This document shows positions 8,545-18,008 of a stretch of DNA of 64,000 nt, in pieces. The stretch covers positions 310,001 to 374,000 of the forward strand of contig CAVYJC010000010.1 in the NCBI GenBank assembly GCA_963768715.1. The letters are read 5' to 3'. The stretch comes from DATKEJ01 sp963768715 (GTDB taxonomy: Bacteria > Bacteroidota > Rhodothermia > Rhodothermales > DATKEJ01). Each line of letters starts with the position of its first letter. Position 1 is the stretch's first letter. Both the position numbers and the translations under genes were made by a program. Below the pieces are notes generated by a model. It was not told the origin of the DNA. It saw nothing but the letters and a program-made list of their open reading frames with translations, and did not search any database.

Positions 8545-9675
8545 ATGAGATTTACTGCATCCAGTTCGGAGTTCCTCCAGGCACTCAACGTCGTCAGCGG
8601 CGCTGTTCCATCAAAAAGCACGCTTCCGATCCTCGAATGCGTCTTGTTCGAGCAATCGGATGAAAACCTCCGGATGAGCGCGACCGATCTGGAGATCTCG
8701 ATCGTGCAGGATATCGCTGTGAGCTTCGAATCGAACGGGGATGCCAAGAAATCGCGTATCGCCGTTCCTGCGAAGCGCCTGCTCGACACGCTCCGCGCCC
8801 TGCCCGATCTCCCCATCCAGTTTTCATCCAACGATGAGCACCATGTAGAACTGAAAACCGACCAGGGGCAGTACAAGATGGTCGGATTCGACGGAGCCGA
8901 CTATCCCGCCATCCCAAGTTTCGAAGGCGGCAAGATCATCGAAGTCGAAGGCACCGTGCTCAAACGAGCCATTCAGAAGACGGGATTTGCCGCAAGCAAG
9001 GATGCGCTCCGGCCCGCCATGATGGGCATCTACTTTCAGGTGAGCGACGAAAACGGCCGGGCCGTAGCCACGGACGGCCATCGCCTGGTCCGGCTCATAA
9101 CGGGCGGGCTCAAATCGGATGAACCGGTCAATTTTATCGTGCCGGTAAAAGCCGTCGGCCTCGCCGGCCGCGTGGCACCCGACGGACCGTGCTCGGTGAC
9201 CGTCGGTGAAGGATACGTCGGCTTCAGCCTCGGCGAAACCCGCGTACTGGCTCGCATGATCGACGAATCGTATCCCAACTACGAGGCCGTAATCCCGGTC
9301 GAGAACGATCGCCGGCTTACCATCAATCGCGACTCGATGCTCTCGGCGGTGAAGCGCGTCGCGCTTTATTCGTCATCAATGACCCACCAGATCCGACTTA
9401 GCCTCCGATCCGGGGAAATGGAAATCTCGGCCGAAGACATCGAGCGGGCCTCGGAGGCTCGAGAAGTCGTGCTGTGCGACTACAGCAGCGAAGACATGGA
9501 AATCGGATTCAACTCGGTCTACCTGACGGACATCCTGAACAATGTCGATTCGCAGGACGCCGTCTTCGAATTCAGCACGCCCAACCGGGCCGGCGTGGTC
9601 ACCCCGGCCGAGCAAATGGACGACGAGGACATGCTGATGCTCATCATGCCCGTGATGCTCAACACCTACGCCTGA
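8545..9675 (+). CDS. dnaN: DNA polymerase III beta sliding clamp
   Basis: 376 residues, close to the normal length, with the N-terminal MRFTASSSEFLQALNVVSGAVPSK and the C-terminal IMPVMLNTYA, which matches the usual P-M-R/L end of beta clamps. The three-domain ring tethers polymerase III to DNA. It follows dnaA by 34 bases, consistent with a dnaA-dnaN operon; recF and gyrB do not follow, and the next gene is a sigma factor on the opposite strand. Confidence 0.98.
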   Translation: MRFTASSSEFLQALNVVSGAVPSKSTLPILECVLFEQSDENLRMSATDLEISIVQDIAVSFESNGDAKKSRIAVPAKRLLDTLRALPDLPIQFSSNDEHHVELKTDQGQYKMVGFDGADYPAIPSFEGGKIIEVEGTVLKRAIQKTGFAASKDALRPAMMGIYFQVSDENGRAVATDGHRLVRLITGGLKSDEPVNFIVPVKAVGLAGRVAPDGPCSVTVGEGYVGFSLGETRVLARMIDESYPNYEAVIPVENDRRLTINRDSMLSAVKRVALYSSSMTHQIRLSLRSGEMEISAEDIERASEAREVVLCDYSSEDMEIGFNSVYLTDILNNVDSQDAVFEFSTPNRAGVVTPAEQMDDEDMLMLIMPVMLNTYA

Positions 9676-9695
9676 CGCTTCCGGCTCGCCGCACC

Positions 9696-10334
9696 TCAGC
9701 GACCCATCTCATCGAAAATGCGCCGTAGATGGGGGTGCCTGCGAATCAGTTTGATTGACTTGTTCGTGTACGACCTCAGCGTCGGTATCGACTGGCCCGT
9801 TCTCATGCTGATTTCGCGATAGGTTAGCCCCGCGAATAGACGGAGCCGCGCCGCCTCCCGCAAGAACGGAGGCAGATCGTCAATTACCCTCGAAAGCGTG
9901 TCGGCCAGGAGTCCGTGATCGTAGTCCTCCGCAGTCGTCGCTTCCGCCACGATGTTCTCCGGATCGTCAAGCCATTCGAGCCGGTATGACCGCATATAAT
10001 TCAAATAGACATTCCGGCAAACCGTGCTCACCCAGGAAGAATACTTGGCCGGAGACCGCAGTTCATGGATGCCCCGGCGAATCTTGATGAATGCCTTGTC
10101 GATCAGCCGATCAAGATCAGACCAAAGCGGGTCGCCCGATCGAAGAAATTGCACGGCAAAGTATCGCGATACAAAACAGTAGGTCCACACGTCCACCTGA
10201 CGCCTGGAGTCATGACCCTCCGCCGATACAAGACTCGCGGCAAAGACTTCATTGACGCGGTCGTATTCGTCGAGACGGAAGGGCAGCACGCCGGCGACCA
10301 CATTAATCGAATTCAAGACAGCCTGGGCGGACAT
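9696..10334 (-). CDS. RNA polymerase sigma factor, ECF-like
   Basis: 212 residues with the two-domain layout of extracytoplasmic-function sigma factors. A region-2-like helix bundle includes DRLIDKAFIKIRRGIHELRSP and WVSTVCRNVYLNYMRSYRLEWLDD. A region-4 helix-turn-helix follows: IDDLPPFLREAARLRLFAGLTYREISMRTGQS (in part) plus PTLRSYTNKSIKLIRRH. No anti-sigma factor is adjacent; the neighbour on the divergent side is the secreted FG-GAP protein, which could be a target. The regulon cannot be told from sequence. Confidence 0.8.
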   Translation of the reverse strand: MSAQAVLNSINVVAGVLPFRLDEYDRVNEVFAASLVSAEGHDSRRQVDVWTYCFVSRYFAVQFLRSGDPLWSDLDRLIDKAFIKIRRGIHELRSPAKYSSWVSTVCRNVYLNYMRSYRLEWLDDPENIVAEATTAEDYDHGLLADTLSRVIDDLPPFLREAARLRLFAGLTYREISMRTGQSIPTLRSYTNKSIKLIRRHPHLRRIFDEMGR

Positions 10335-10517
10335 AGATTACGAGGATTGAGCGGCTGGTCCCCTATTACTCAAAGCGGATAATCCGACCGCAATGCGCCA
10401 ATTGGACCCGGCTTACCCCACCCTCATCGGTCGGCGGACCTTCGTAGAACGTTTTTTTGCCTTTCGAATGTGATGTCGTGTCGGGTAGCTTGAAGATTCC
10501 CGTCCCCTGCTATCACC

Positions 10518-12308
10518 ATGAGAATCCACCACACGCTCCTGCTGCTACCCTTCCTGATTGCCGAATCGGCTTTGGCCGGCGTGGCGATCACGGCCGTCTC
10601 GCCACCCTCGAACAGCATGTCGCCGGATCGATCCCCTGCGATTTCAATCTCCTTCTCAGAACCCCTGGATCCCGCAACGTTGACGCCGGGTGCATTCACA
10701 GTATTCGGCCTCTGGTCAGGCGTCCATTCCGGAGATCTGTCGCTGAGTGAGAATCGCCTGAACCTGGTTTTCATGCCGGATCAGCCGTTTTCAGCGGGCG
10801 AACGCGTGACGGTGTCTGTCGCGCGATCAATCGCCGGCGATGACGCGCAACCGCTCGCCCACGGGTACTCATGGCACTTCGTCGTCGCGACGTCACCGGC
10901 AACACTGTCACCGGTCGAAACGACCCGCATTTCCGTCAGACAAAAAGGAGAGGCCTGGATTCAAACGTATGGAGCCTACGCAGGCGATTTCAACGAGGAC
11001 GGCTTTACCGATCTCGCCGTACCAAACGAGCGAAGCAACGACTTCCGCCTGTTTCTGAATGATGGAACGGGATTCTACAGAAGTTTCGATACCTACTCGA
11101 TTCCGTCCGGCAGCCGGCCCAGCGTGAATGAAGGGGCGGACTTCGATCTGGACGGACATATGGACTATGTCGTCGGCAATTCAACCGGAGCGACAGTCGG
11201 ACTTTTCATGGGCGACGGTAACGGCGTCCTCGAGTCTGCCGGAACATTCGCGGTGGGAATCGGCGTCCGCGGTCTGGCCGTTCTGGATTTGAACGGGGAC
11301 AACTATCCCGACGTCGTCACGGCGAGTCGTCAGCAAAGCGTCGTATCGACGCTCATCAATGACGGAATGGGATCGTTTCTTCCGGCCACCACTTTCAGCA
11401 CCCCCGGATCCGGCGAGACAGCCGCCGTAGCCGCCGACATGAATGAGGACGGCATCATGGACGTGGTCGTCGGCACGTACGTCAGCGGCGACATGGTCGT
11501 ACTCCTGGGTGACGGCGAGGGGAACGTGAAACTCCACGAACGCTATCCGGCCGGGGGATCCGTTTGGATGGTCGTTGCAGGGGATGTGAACGGGGACGGT
11601 CATGCCGACGTCGTCTCATCCAACTCCGACGATGCCACCGTATCAGTCCTCCTCGGAGACGGTCAGGGAGGTCTGGGCTTGCCCAAGACCTACGCTTCCG
11701 GTCCGTTTACGATTGCAGTCGACCTCGGTGATCTCGATGGCGACGGAGACCTCGATTTGGTTTCGAGCAACTACGGAAACAGCACCGTGGATGGCGGTGA
11801 CGGCAGCTGGGTCATTTTCGAGAACGACGGGGGCGGACATTTCACTTATCGCACGACCCTCCACTCTACGAACGCGGGCTCCTGCGTCGTGCTTCACGAT
11901 CGAAACAACGACGGCACGCTCGATCTCACCGCCATTGACGAACTGCAGGACGAACTCGTGCTGTTCACGAATCCCTCCGTGGCAACAGCGACCGAACCTG
12001 CCGCCGTACCCTCCGCGTCATTCGCTCTGGAGGCCTACCCTAACCCCATGGGGAGCCGCACGACGCTGTCGTATGCCGTTCCTGAACCGGGTCGCGTCGT
12101 CATCGAGCTGTTCGATGTCGCCGGTCGACGCCTCGCAGGGATTTATGACGACGTTCAATCGGCTGGTTCCCACCTCCTTCCCATCGATTCAGACGCCCTG
12201 CACATGACACCGGGCATCTATTTCGTGGTGCTTTCCACGAGGGGACGGCGCACATCGCTGGAAATCCACAAGGCGTTCCGGCGCGGCTCGGAGCGCTTCA
12301 TCCGCTGA
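10518..12308 (+). CDS. Secreted FG-GAP/VCBS repeat protein with Ig-like and T9SS sorting domains
   Basis: 596 residues. A signal peptide is visible (MRIHHTLLLLPFLIAESALA). Residues 22-115 resemble a bacterial Ig-like Big_5 domain (VSPPSNSMSPDRSPAISISF). Then come seven FG-GAP or VCBS-type calcium loops such as DFNEDGFTDLAV, DLNGDNYPDVVT and DLDGDGDLDLVS, expected to form a beta-propeller. The C-terminal 85 residues carry a type IX sorting domain (EAYPNPMGSRTTLSYAVPE, later GIYFVVLSTRGRR). It is likely exported and attached to the cell surface or released. Function beyond adhesion or ligand binding is unknown. The 183-base gap to the divergent sigma factor gene should hold its promoter. Confidence 0.88.
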   Translation: MRIHHTLLLLPFLIAESALAGVAITAVSPPSNSMSPDRSPAISISFSEPLDPATLTPGAFTVFGLWSGVHSGDLSLSENRLNLVFMPDQPFSAGERVTVSVARSIAGDDAQPLAHGYSWHFVVATSPATLSPVETTRISVRQKGEAWIQTYGAYAGDFNEDGFTDLAVPNERSNDFRLFLNDGTGFYRSFDTYSIPSGSRPSVNEGADFDLDGHMDYVVGNSTGATVGLFMGDGNGVLESAGTFAVGIGVRGLAVLDLNGDNYPDVVTASRQQSVVSTLINDGMGSFLPATTFSTPGSGETAAVAADMNEDGIMDVVVGTYVSGDMVVLLGDGEGNVKLHERYPAGGSVWMVVAGDVNGDGHADVVSSNSDDATVSVLLGDGQGGLGLPKTYASGPFTIAVDLGDLDGDGDLDLVSSNYGNSTVDGGDGSWVIFENDGGGHFTYRTTLHSTNAGSCVVLHDRNNDGTLDLTAIDELQDELVLFTNPSVATATEPAAVPSASFALEAYPNPMGSRTTLSYAVPEPGRVVIELFDVAGRRLAGIYDDVQSAGSHLLPIDSDALHMTPGIYFVVLSTRGRRTSLEIHKAFRRGSERFIR

Positions 12309-12320
12309 GATTTACGTGCA

Positions 12321-13088
12321 GTGGAACGAGTGGAGACCGCCGGTCGTTCGAAGCGGGCGGCCGTCCATTTGAACGCGAGTAGATTGAAGAACGCATCCCC
12401 ACGCACCTTTATCCCGCTGATCATCCTTTGCGCAATCGTCGGTGCAGCTTCGCCGTCGAACGCGCAGGACGACTATGCTTTCCATATTGCCCGCATCAAG
12501 TATGGAGGCGGGGGCGACTGGTACGGCGACGAAACATCACTCGTACAGCTCCTCAAATTTGCCAAGGAGCACACGCTGCTCGATGTAGCGCCGGAAGAGG
12601 ACGTAGTCGAGTTGACGAGCGACAAGCTCTACAGCTATCCCTACGTCTATTTGACGGGACACGGCAACGTCGTCTTCTCACAGGAGGAAGCGCAACGTCT
12701 GCGTCGCTACCTGATCAGGGGAGGGTTCCTCCACATCGACGACAACTACGGCCTCGACCGCCACATCCGGCGAGAAATGAAGAAGGTGTTTCCCGACCTG
12801 GACTTCGTGGAATTACCGTGGTCACACCCGATCTACCACGTGCATTTCGACTTCCCGAATGGGCTGCCGAAGATTCACAAGCACGACGGCAAACCGGCCC
12901 AGGGATTCGGAATCATCCATGACGGGCGCCTCGTCGTCTTCTACTCCTACGAGAGCGATCTGGGCGATGGATGGGAACCCCCGGCCGTCCACCATGACCC
13001 ACCCGAGAAACGGGAGGCGGCACTCAAAATGGGAACGAATATTCTTACTTACGCGATGCTTCGCCCACCCGACACCGTACTTCCGTGA
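12321..13088 (+). CDS. DUF4159 domain protein, exported
   Basis: 255 residues from a GTG; a TTG at 12384 would give MKNASPRTFIPLIILCAIVG, a cleaner signal peptide, and may be the true start. The mature part matches DUF4159: ARIKYGGGGDWYGDETSL, PYVYLTGHGNVVFS, GGFLHIDDNYGLD, a run of histidines in SHPIYHVHF and IIHDGRLVVFYSYESDLGDGWE. The histidine and aspartate pattern suggests a Rossmann-like GATase fold. Its function is not established; the family often occurs near MoxR/DUF58 or gliding-type secretion genes. It is translationally coupled to the next gene by a four-base GTGA overlap. Confidence 0.82.
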   Translation: MERVETAGRSKRAAVHLNASRLKNASPRTFIPLIILCAIVGAASPSNAQDDYAFHIARIKYGGGGDWYGDETSLVQLLKFAKEHTLLDVAPEEDVVELTSDKLYSYPYVYLTGHGNVVFSQEEAQRLRRYLIRGGFLHIDDNYGLDRHIRREMKKVFPDLDFVELPWSHPIYHVHFDFPNGLPKIHKHDGKPAQGFGIIHDGRLVVFYSYESDLGDGWEPPAVHHDPPEKREAALKMGTNILTYAMLRPPDTVLP

Positions 13089-13426
13089 AGAAGCTCCTCG
13101 CAGTGCTTGCGATTCTCATTGCCCTATCGCTCTTGAATCCCGACATGCGGGATTTCCGCGAGCACGTGGAGAACGAAGTCGGCAACAAGCTGAGCTCCGA
13201 ATCGGGCTCGGCGCCGCTCGGGCGATTGGGCGGGGGCGCCGTTGCATTACTCGCCGAGCAGGTTTCGGTCCGTAAGAATTATCTTCTCTTCAGCATATAC
13301 ACCATCGATCTGGACGGTCCTGACCGGGAGGGCAACGACTGGCAGTTTCTGGGAATCGCGGGTGCGTTTCTCAAGCTGCGCGAGCCGGAGCATTCGTCGT
13401 CGGAAGGATCCAGGACCGGGTCGTAA
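13085..13426 (+). CDS. DUF4359-like small exported protein
   Basis: 113 residues starting at a GTG that overlaps the DUF4159 stop. An N-terminal hydrophobic helix (LLAVLAILIALSLLNP) suggests a membrane anchor or signal peptide. The SVRKNYLLFSIYTID segment and the following FLGIAGAFL resemble the DUF4359 family. Function unknown; the coupling implies that it works with the DUF4159 protein. Confidence 0.65.
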   Translation: MKKLLAVLAILIALSLLNPDMRDFREHVENEVGNKLSSESGSAPLGRLGGGAVALLAEQVSVRKNYLLFSIYTIDLDGPDREGNDWQFLGIAGAFLKLREPEHSSSEGSRTGS

Positions 13427-13453
13427 ATATTTCACCTGCAAAAGCACCACGCC

Positions 13454-14791
13454 ATGTTTCGGGGAAACCGGCCGTTATCAGAAGAGGATCCAGAACTCTA
13501 CGCCATGATCCAGCGGGAGGTCGTGAGGCAGAATGACGGGGCGGAGCTGATCGCTTCGGAGAACTTCGTGTCCCGTGCCGTTCTCGAAGCGGCGGGATCG
13601 GTTCTGACAAACAAATATGCAGAAGGTCTTCCGGGCAAGCGATACTACGGCGGCTGTGAGTTCGTCGACGAGGCTGAGCAGTTGGCCATCGATCGCTGCA
13701 AGCGGATCTTCAATTGCTCGTGGGCAAACGTGCAGCCCCATTCCGGAGCCTCAGCGAATGCCGCGGTCTACCTGGCGCTGCTCGAGCCGGGTGACACGCT
13801 GCTGGGTCTCGACCTCGCTCATGGGGGACATCTCACGCATGGAAGCCCCGTCAACTTTTCAGGCATTCTGTATAACGCCGAATTCTATGGCGTTCAGCGG
13901 GACGGTCCCGACGCCGGCCGGATCGACATGGACCAGGTTCGTGAGAAGGCACATGCGATACGCCCAAAGTTGATTTCGATCGGAGCCAGCGCCTATCCCC
14001 GGGACTTCGACTATGCGACCTTCAGGGAGATTGCCGACGAGGTTGGCGCTTTTCTGTGGATGGATATGGCGCACACGGCGGGTCTGATCGCCGGCCGCGT
14101 GCTTTCCGATCCGGTTCCGCATGCGCACATCGTCAGCACGACGACGCACAAGACGCTTCGCGGCCCGCGCGGCGGACTGCTCCTTCTGGGCGAGGATTTC
14201 GAGAACCCTTTGGGCAAAGTCGCCCCAAAGAGCGGACGTGTGAAGCAAATGTCGGAGCTGTTCGACTCAGCAGTTTTCCCCGGCATGCAGGGCGGCCCGC
14301 TGATGCACATCATCGCCGCCAAGGCCGTTGCCTTCGGTGAAGTGCTCCAGCCGTCGTTCGCCGTCTATGCGCGGCGCATCATAGAGAATGCCGCTGCCAT
14401 GGCCAACGCTTTTCTCGCGAGGGGCTACGACCTGGTTTCCGGCGGTACGGACAATCACCTTATTCTGATTGATCTCAGGAATCACGATCTTACGGGGAAG
14501 AAGGCAGAGGCGGCTCTCGGCGCTGCGGGCATCACGGTGAACAAGAACATGGTTCCCTTCGATACGCAAAGCCCGTTTGTGACGAGTGGAATTCGACTTG
14601 GCTCACCGGCTATGACAACGCGGGGCTTGGGACCGACTGACTTCGAGCACCTTGTCGATCTGATGGATAGCGTCCTTTCGGACCCGGACAACGAGGCGAC
14701 GCAGGCTGCAGTCCGTCGAGATGTGGAGGAACTTTGCAGACGTTTTCCGCTTTATCCGATCGCCGAGACCATTTCCACGATTCAAGAATGA
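13454..14791 (+). CDS. glyA: Serine hydroxymethyltransferase
   Basis: 445 residues. This PLP enzyme converts serine and tetrahydrofolate to glycine and methylene-tetrahydrofolate. Visible motifs are ELIASENFVS near 31-40, GKRYYGGCE near 61-69, SGASANAAVY near 97-106, and the PLP lysine Lys233 in STTTHKTLRGPRGG. It is full length apart from a slightly extended C-terminal end. Confidence 0.97.
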   Translation: MFRGNRPLSEEDPELYAMIQREVVRQNDGAELIASENFVSRAVLEAAGSVLTNKYAEGLPGKRYYGGCEFVDEAEQLAIDRCKRIFNCSWANVQPHSGASANAAVYLALLEPGDTLLGLDLAHGGHLTHGSPVNFSGILYNAEFYGVQRDGPDAGRIDMDQVREKAHAIRPKLISIGASAYPRDFDYATFREIADEVGAFLWMDMAHTAGLIAGRVLSDPVPHAHIVSTTTHKTLRGPRGGLLLLGEDFENPLGKVAPKSGRVKQMSELFDSAVFPGMQGGPLMHIIAAKAVAFGEVLQPSFAVYARRIIENAAAMANAFLARGYDLVSGGTDNHLILIDLRNHDLTGKKAEAALGAAGITVNKNMVPFDTQSPFVTSGIRLGSPAMTTRGLGPTDFEHLVDLMDSVLSDPDNEATQAAVRRDVEELCRRFPLYPIAETISTIQE

Positions 14792-14827
14792 GAGGTTACT
14801 CATCTCCGCAAAGGGAGGATTCGACGC

Positions 14828-15433
14828 ATGCGTGAAACCGACACTGCGCATGGTGCGGCGGCAACTGAATTAGGCCATCTGCTTTATCGCAAGGCGCTAA
14901 TTAGACGGGAGGACGAACCGATTACGGATCCTCGTGGTCGCCCTATTGGCTGGCTGCTCGATACACGCATTCCAATGCTTGAGGCCTCGATATTCAACGA
15001 GGTCGGACGCGTGCTCTTCGGGAAGCTGAAGGATCGGAACATCAACCAGATCGCCGGTTTTGGATATGGCGCTTTCCCCGTCGTGTGCGCGGTCCTCGGT
15101 TCGACCGACGACGGAAGCATCCGCGGCGGGTTCATCCGCGAGAAACGGAAGACCCATGGGCGACAGCGCCGGATAGAAGGCCCAATCCACCCATCACACC
15201 CCGTCGTTCTTCTCGACGACATCCTCAACAGTGGGCAGAGCGCCGAGCGCGCCGTCTACGTTCTTCGCGAAGAGGGTTTCCGCGTCGAGGGCTGCATGAC
15301 GCTGTTCAATTTCACCTGGGGAGGTGGAAAGGCGCGTCTGGAACGCCTGGGCGTGTGGGTCGATACGCTCCTCGATATAAATCTTCGAGAGCCGTCCTCC
15401 TCGTATGAACCTGTAGGGTCGGACGTCGTCTAA
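14828..15433 (+). CDS. Phosphoribosyltransferase (PyrE-like)
   Basis: 201 residues with the type I PRTase fold. The PRPP-binding loop VVLLDDILNSGQS is at residues 126-138, and the flexible loop region GGFIREKRKTHGRQRRIEG is at about 100-118. It resembles orotate phosphoribosyltransferases in length and loop, but the N-terminal part (RGRPIGWLLDTR) fits a divergent OPRTase-related subgroup, so the base specificity is uncertain. A purine-rich AAGGGAGG lies about nine bases before the ATG, one of the few Shine-Dalgarno-like sites in the window. Confidence 0.8.
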   Translation: MRETDTAHGAAATELGHLLYRKALIRREDEPITDPRGRPIGWLLDTRIPMLEASIFNEVGRVLFGKLKDRNINQIAGFGYGAFPVVCAVLGSTDDGSIRGGFIREKRKTHGRQRRIEGPIHPSHPVVLLDDILNSGQSAERAVYVLREEGFRVEGCMTLFNFTWGGGKARLERLGVWVDTLLDINLREPSSSYEPVGSDVV

Positions 15434-15457
15434 AAGGTTTATACCTGAGAGATTCCG

Positions 15458-16309
15458 ATGCTTGGTCTTAGGCAGCGACGCAAGATTCCGCCAACCCCGC
15501 AGGGGGACGGTGCGCCGGCGCATCGACCCACATCCGAAGAACTGATCGAAATGGGTTTCCTCGACCATCTCGAGGAGCTCCGCTGGAGAATCATCAAGGG
15601 GATGCTGGGCATCGCTCTCGGTATCTTGGTCTGCACGTTCTTCTATCGCTGGATCATCGACGTCCTCCTGCTTGGTCCCGCGCATCCCAGCTTTTTCATG
15701 TACAAGTTCCTTCAGCTCGACCTGAAGGACTTCATCCTCCAAAATCGGACGGTTACCGGTCAGTTCTTCGCGGCCATCGGAACCGTGGTCGTGGTTGGTG
15801 TCATCGTAGGCTCGCCCATCTTTATTTACCAGATGTGGGCATTTATCGAACCCGGGCTTTACCGGCATGAAAGGTCGCGCATCCGATTCGTTTCAGTATT
15901 TGCGACCTCTTTCTTCATGATCGGCGCAGCCTTCGGCTACCTGATCATTACGCCGCTCGCCATCAGTTTCTTTTCGGGATTCGAACTCTCCCCGTCGATC
16001 GCCAACCAGTTCGACATCACGAAGTACTTTGGGCTGGTCACCACGTGGACATTCGGCGCAGGGTTGGTATTCGAAATGCCCGTCGTCATCTACTTCCTGT
16101 CGAAACTTGGACTCGTTACCCCGCGTCTACTTCGCAAGTCGCGACGGTTCGCGATTGTCGGCATTCTCGTGCTGGCCGCCCTCCTGACCCCGCCCGACCC
16201 GTTCACGCAGATTCTGATGGCCGTGCCCCTGATGTTGCTGTACGAAGGCTCGATCCTTATTTCCCGGGCGGCGATTAAGAAGCGCGAGCAAGACCTGGCC
16301 GCCGCCTGA
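15458..16309 (+). CDS. tatC: Sec-independent protein translocase TatC
   Basis: 283 residues with six hydrophobic segments. The cytoplasmic N-terminus ends in the diagnostic FLDHLEELRWRIIKGM after an unusually long polar lead of about 30 residues, and the conserved periplasmic and cytoplasmic loops YQMWAFIEPGLYRHERSR and TPPDPFTQ are present. TatC recognises twin-arginine signal peptides in the inner membrane. tatA/B are not adjacent in this window. Confidence 0.95.
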   Translation: MLGLRQRRKIPPTPQGDGAPAHRPTSEELIEMGFLDHLEELRWRIIKGMLGIALGILVCTFFYRWIIDVLLLGPAHPSFFMYKFLQLDLKDFILQNRTVTGQFFAAIGTVVVVGVIVGSPIFIYQMWAFIEPGLYRHERSRIRFVSVFATSFFMIGAAFGYLIITPLAISFFSGFELSPSIANQFDITKYFGLVTTWTFGAGLVFEMPVVIYFLSKLGLVTPRLLRKSRRFAIVGILVLAALLTPPDPFTQILMAVPLMLLYEGSILISRAAIKKREQDLAAA

Positions 16310-16343
16310 TTCCTCCCGATTTTTCACAACCTTCCTTGACGCC

Positions 16344-18002
16344 ATGACGAGCATCCACGGGCGATTTCTCGTCGGGACCGTTCTGGTCGGAGCACTAGCG
16401 GTCTTCTTGACCGGTTTCCGGCAACCCGACGACGACATCTTCTTCTCGATAAAGAAGAATCTGACCATCTTTGGATCCCTGTATGAGGAGCTTGCGGTCG
16501 GCTACGTCGATCCGGTGGATCCTGAGCGACTGATGCGTACCGGTCTCGAATCGATGCTGAATACCCTCGATCCGTACACGGTCTTCATCGACGAAGCGAC
16601 CAACGAGGACATCGATATTGCCACACGCGGCCGTTATGCCGGCGTCGGTCTCACCGTTGCGATGCAGCAGGGCGCCATCACCGTCGTGACACCGATCGAA
16701 GGATACAGTGGGTTCCGCCAGGGCGTGCGGGCCGGTGACGTAGTGATCGAAGTTGCCGGGCGCAACGTGACCGGCCTCACTCCGAGCGAGGTGGGTGAAT
16801 TGTTCAGAGGCGATCCGGGTACAACCGTGAACCTCGTCGTCGAGCGGGAGGGCGAAATCCGACCGATCGAGTTTGTCCTTACCCGTGAGCTGGTCCGGTT
16901 GAAGAACGTGACATACGCCGGGCTGCTGCCAGATTCGCGCATCGGTTACCTCAAGCTCGAGCGCTTCGCGCGGGACGCGTACGCTGAGCTGCTGGAGGGC
17001 GTCCACGAGTTGCAGAGCCAGGGTCAGATCGACGGGCTGATCATCGACCTCCGCGACAATCCGGGCGGGCTCCTCGAGGCGGCCGTGGACATTTCAGGGA
17101 TGTTCGTTCCGCAAGGAACCGAGATCGTGTCGACCCGGGGCCGTTTACCGCAGACGCACCGTGCCTACAGAAGCCGACGGGCGCCTGTGATGCCTGACGT
17201 CCCGCTCGCCGTACTCGTCAATGGGAACAGCGCGTCGGCCAGTGAGATCGTAGCAGGCGCGCTGCAGGATCTTGATCGTGCCGTCATCGTGGGCGATCGA
17301 ACGTTCGGAAAGGGACTGGTCCAGATCATCAGGCCGCTTCCGTACAACACGTCTCTGAAGATGACGACCTCGAAATATTATACACCCTCGGGCCGCTCGA
17401 TTCAGGCTATCACGTACACACATCGCGTCGAGGACGGTTATGCCGTCGCTGTAGCCGACTCGCTGCAGAAGGTCTACCTGACCGCGTCTGGCCGTACCGT
17501 GAAGGGCGGCGGCGGGATAGAGCCCGACGTATCGATCCCCGTTCCCGACCGGAGTGACCTCGAGGAAGCCCTGATTCGAAAGTCCGCCTTCTTCCGTTTT
17601 GCAAACGCCTTCGCCGCGACGCACACATCAATTCCGGAGGACTTCGTCGTGACCGACGCAATCCTCAAGGACTTCCGGTCGTGGTTGGACGCTGACAGTT
17701 TCACCTACGAGAGCCGAACAGAGGCCCTGCTCGGCCAATTGGCCGATGAGGCAGGGGCGGCCGGTTACGATCTCAAAAAGGAGGTATCGACAGTCGAGAA
17801 GAGCCTGGCTTCCCAGAAGGATCTGGCATTCGGTCGATACCAGTCACAGCTCAAGGAAGAGCTTCGAAAAGAGATCCTTGCCCGTTACTTCGGGGAAACC
17901 GCCCTCATCCGAGCGTCGCTCGCGCATGACGTCCAGGTCAAACGAGCCGTCAAAGCACTCTCCGATCCAACGTCTCTCAGAAACACGCTGCAAGGGCGCT
18001 GA
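16344..18002 (+). CDS. C-terminal processing peptidase, S41 family (CtpA-like)
   Basis: 552 residues: an N-terminal signal or anchor helix (FLVGTVLVGALAVFL), a tail-specific protease N-domain, a PDZ domain at about 90-170 (GRYAGVGLTVAMQQGAITVV), then the S41 core with LRDNPGGLLEAAVDI. The catalytic Ser298 lies in NGNSASASEIVAG and the general base Lys323 in RTFGKGLVQ. The C-terminal 150 residues form a charged helical region. It degrades or trims proteins in the periplasm by recognising their C-termini. Confidence 0.94.
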   Translation: MTSIHGRFLVGTVLVGALAVFLTGFRQPDDDIFFSIKKNLTIFGSLYEELAVGYVDPVDPERLMRTGLESMLNTLDPYTVFIDEATNEDIDIATRGRYAGVGLTVAMQQGAITVVTPIEGYSGFRQGVRAGDVVIEVAGRNVTGLTPSEVGELFRGDPGTTVNLVVEREGEIRPIEFVLTRELVRLKNVTYAGLLPDSRIGYLKLERFARDAYAELLEGVHELQSQGQIDGLIIDLRDNPGGLLEAAVDISGMFVPQGTEIVSTRGRLPQTHRAYRSRRAPVMPDVPLAVLVNGNSASASEIVAGALQDLDRAVIVGDRTFGKGLVQIIRPLPYNTSLKMTTSKYYTPSGRSIQAITYTHRVEDGYAVAVADSLQKVYLTASGRTVKGGGGIEPDVSIPVPDRSDLEEALIRKSAFFRFANAFAATHTSIPEDFVVTDAILKDFRSWLDADSFTYESRTEALLGQLADEAGAAGYDLKKEVSTVEKSLASQKDLAFGRYQSQLKEELRKEILARYFGETALIRASLAHDVQVKRAVKALSDPTSLRNTLQGR

Positions 18003-18008
18003 TCCCTT

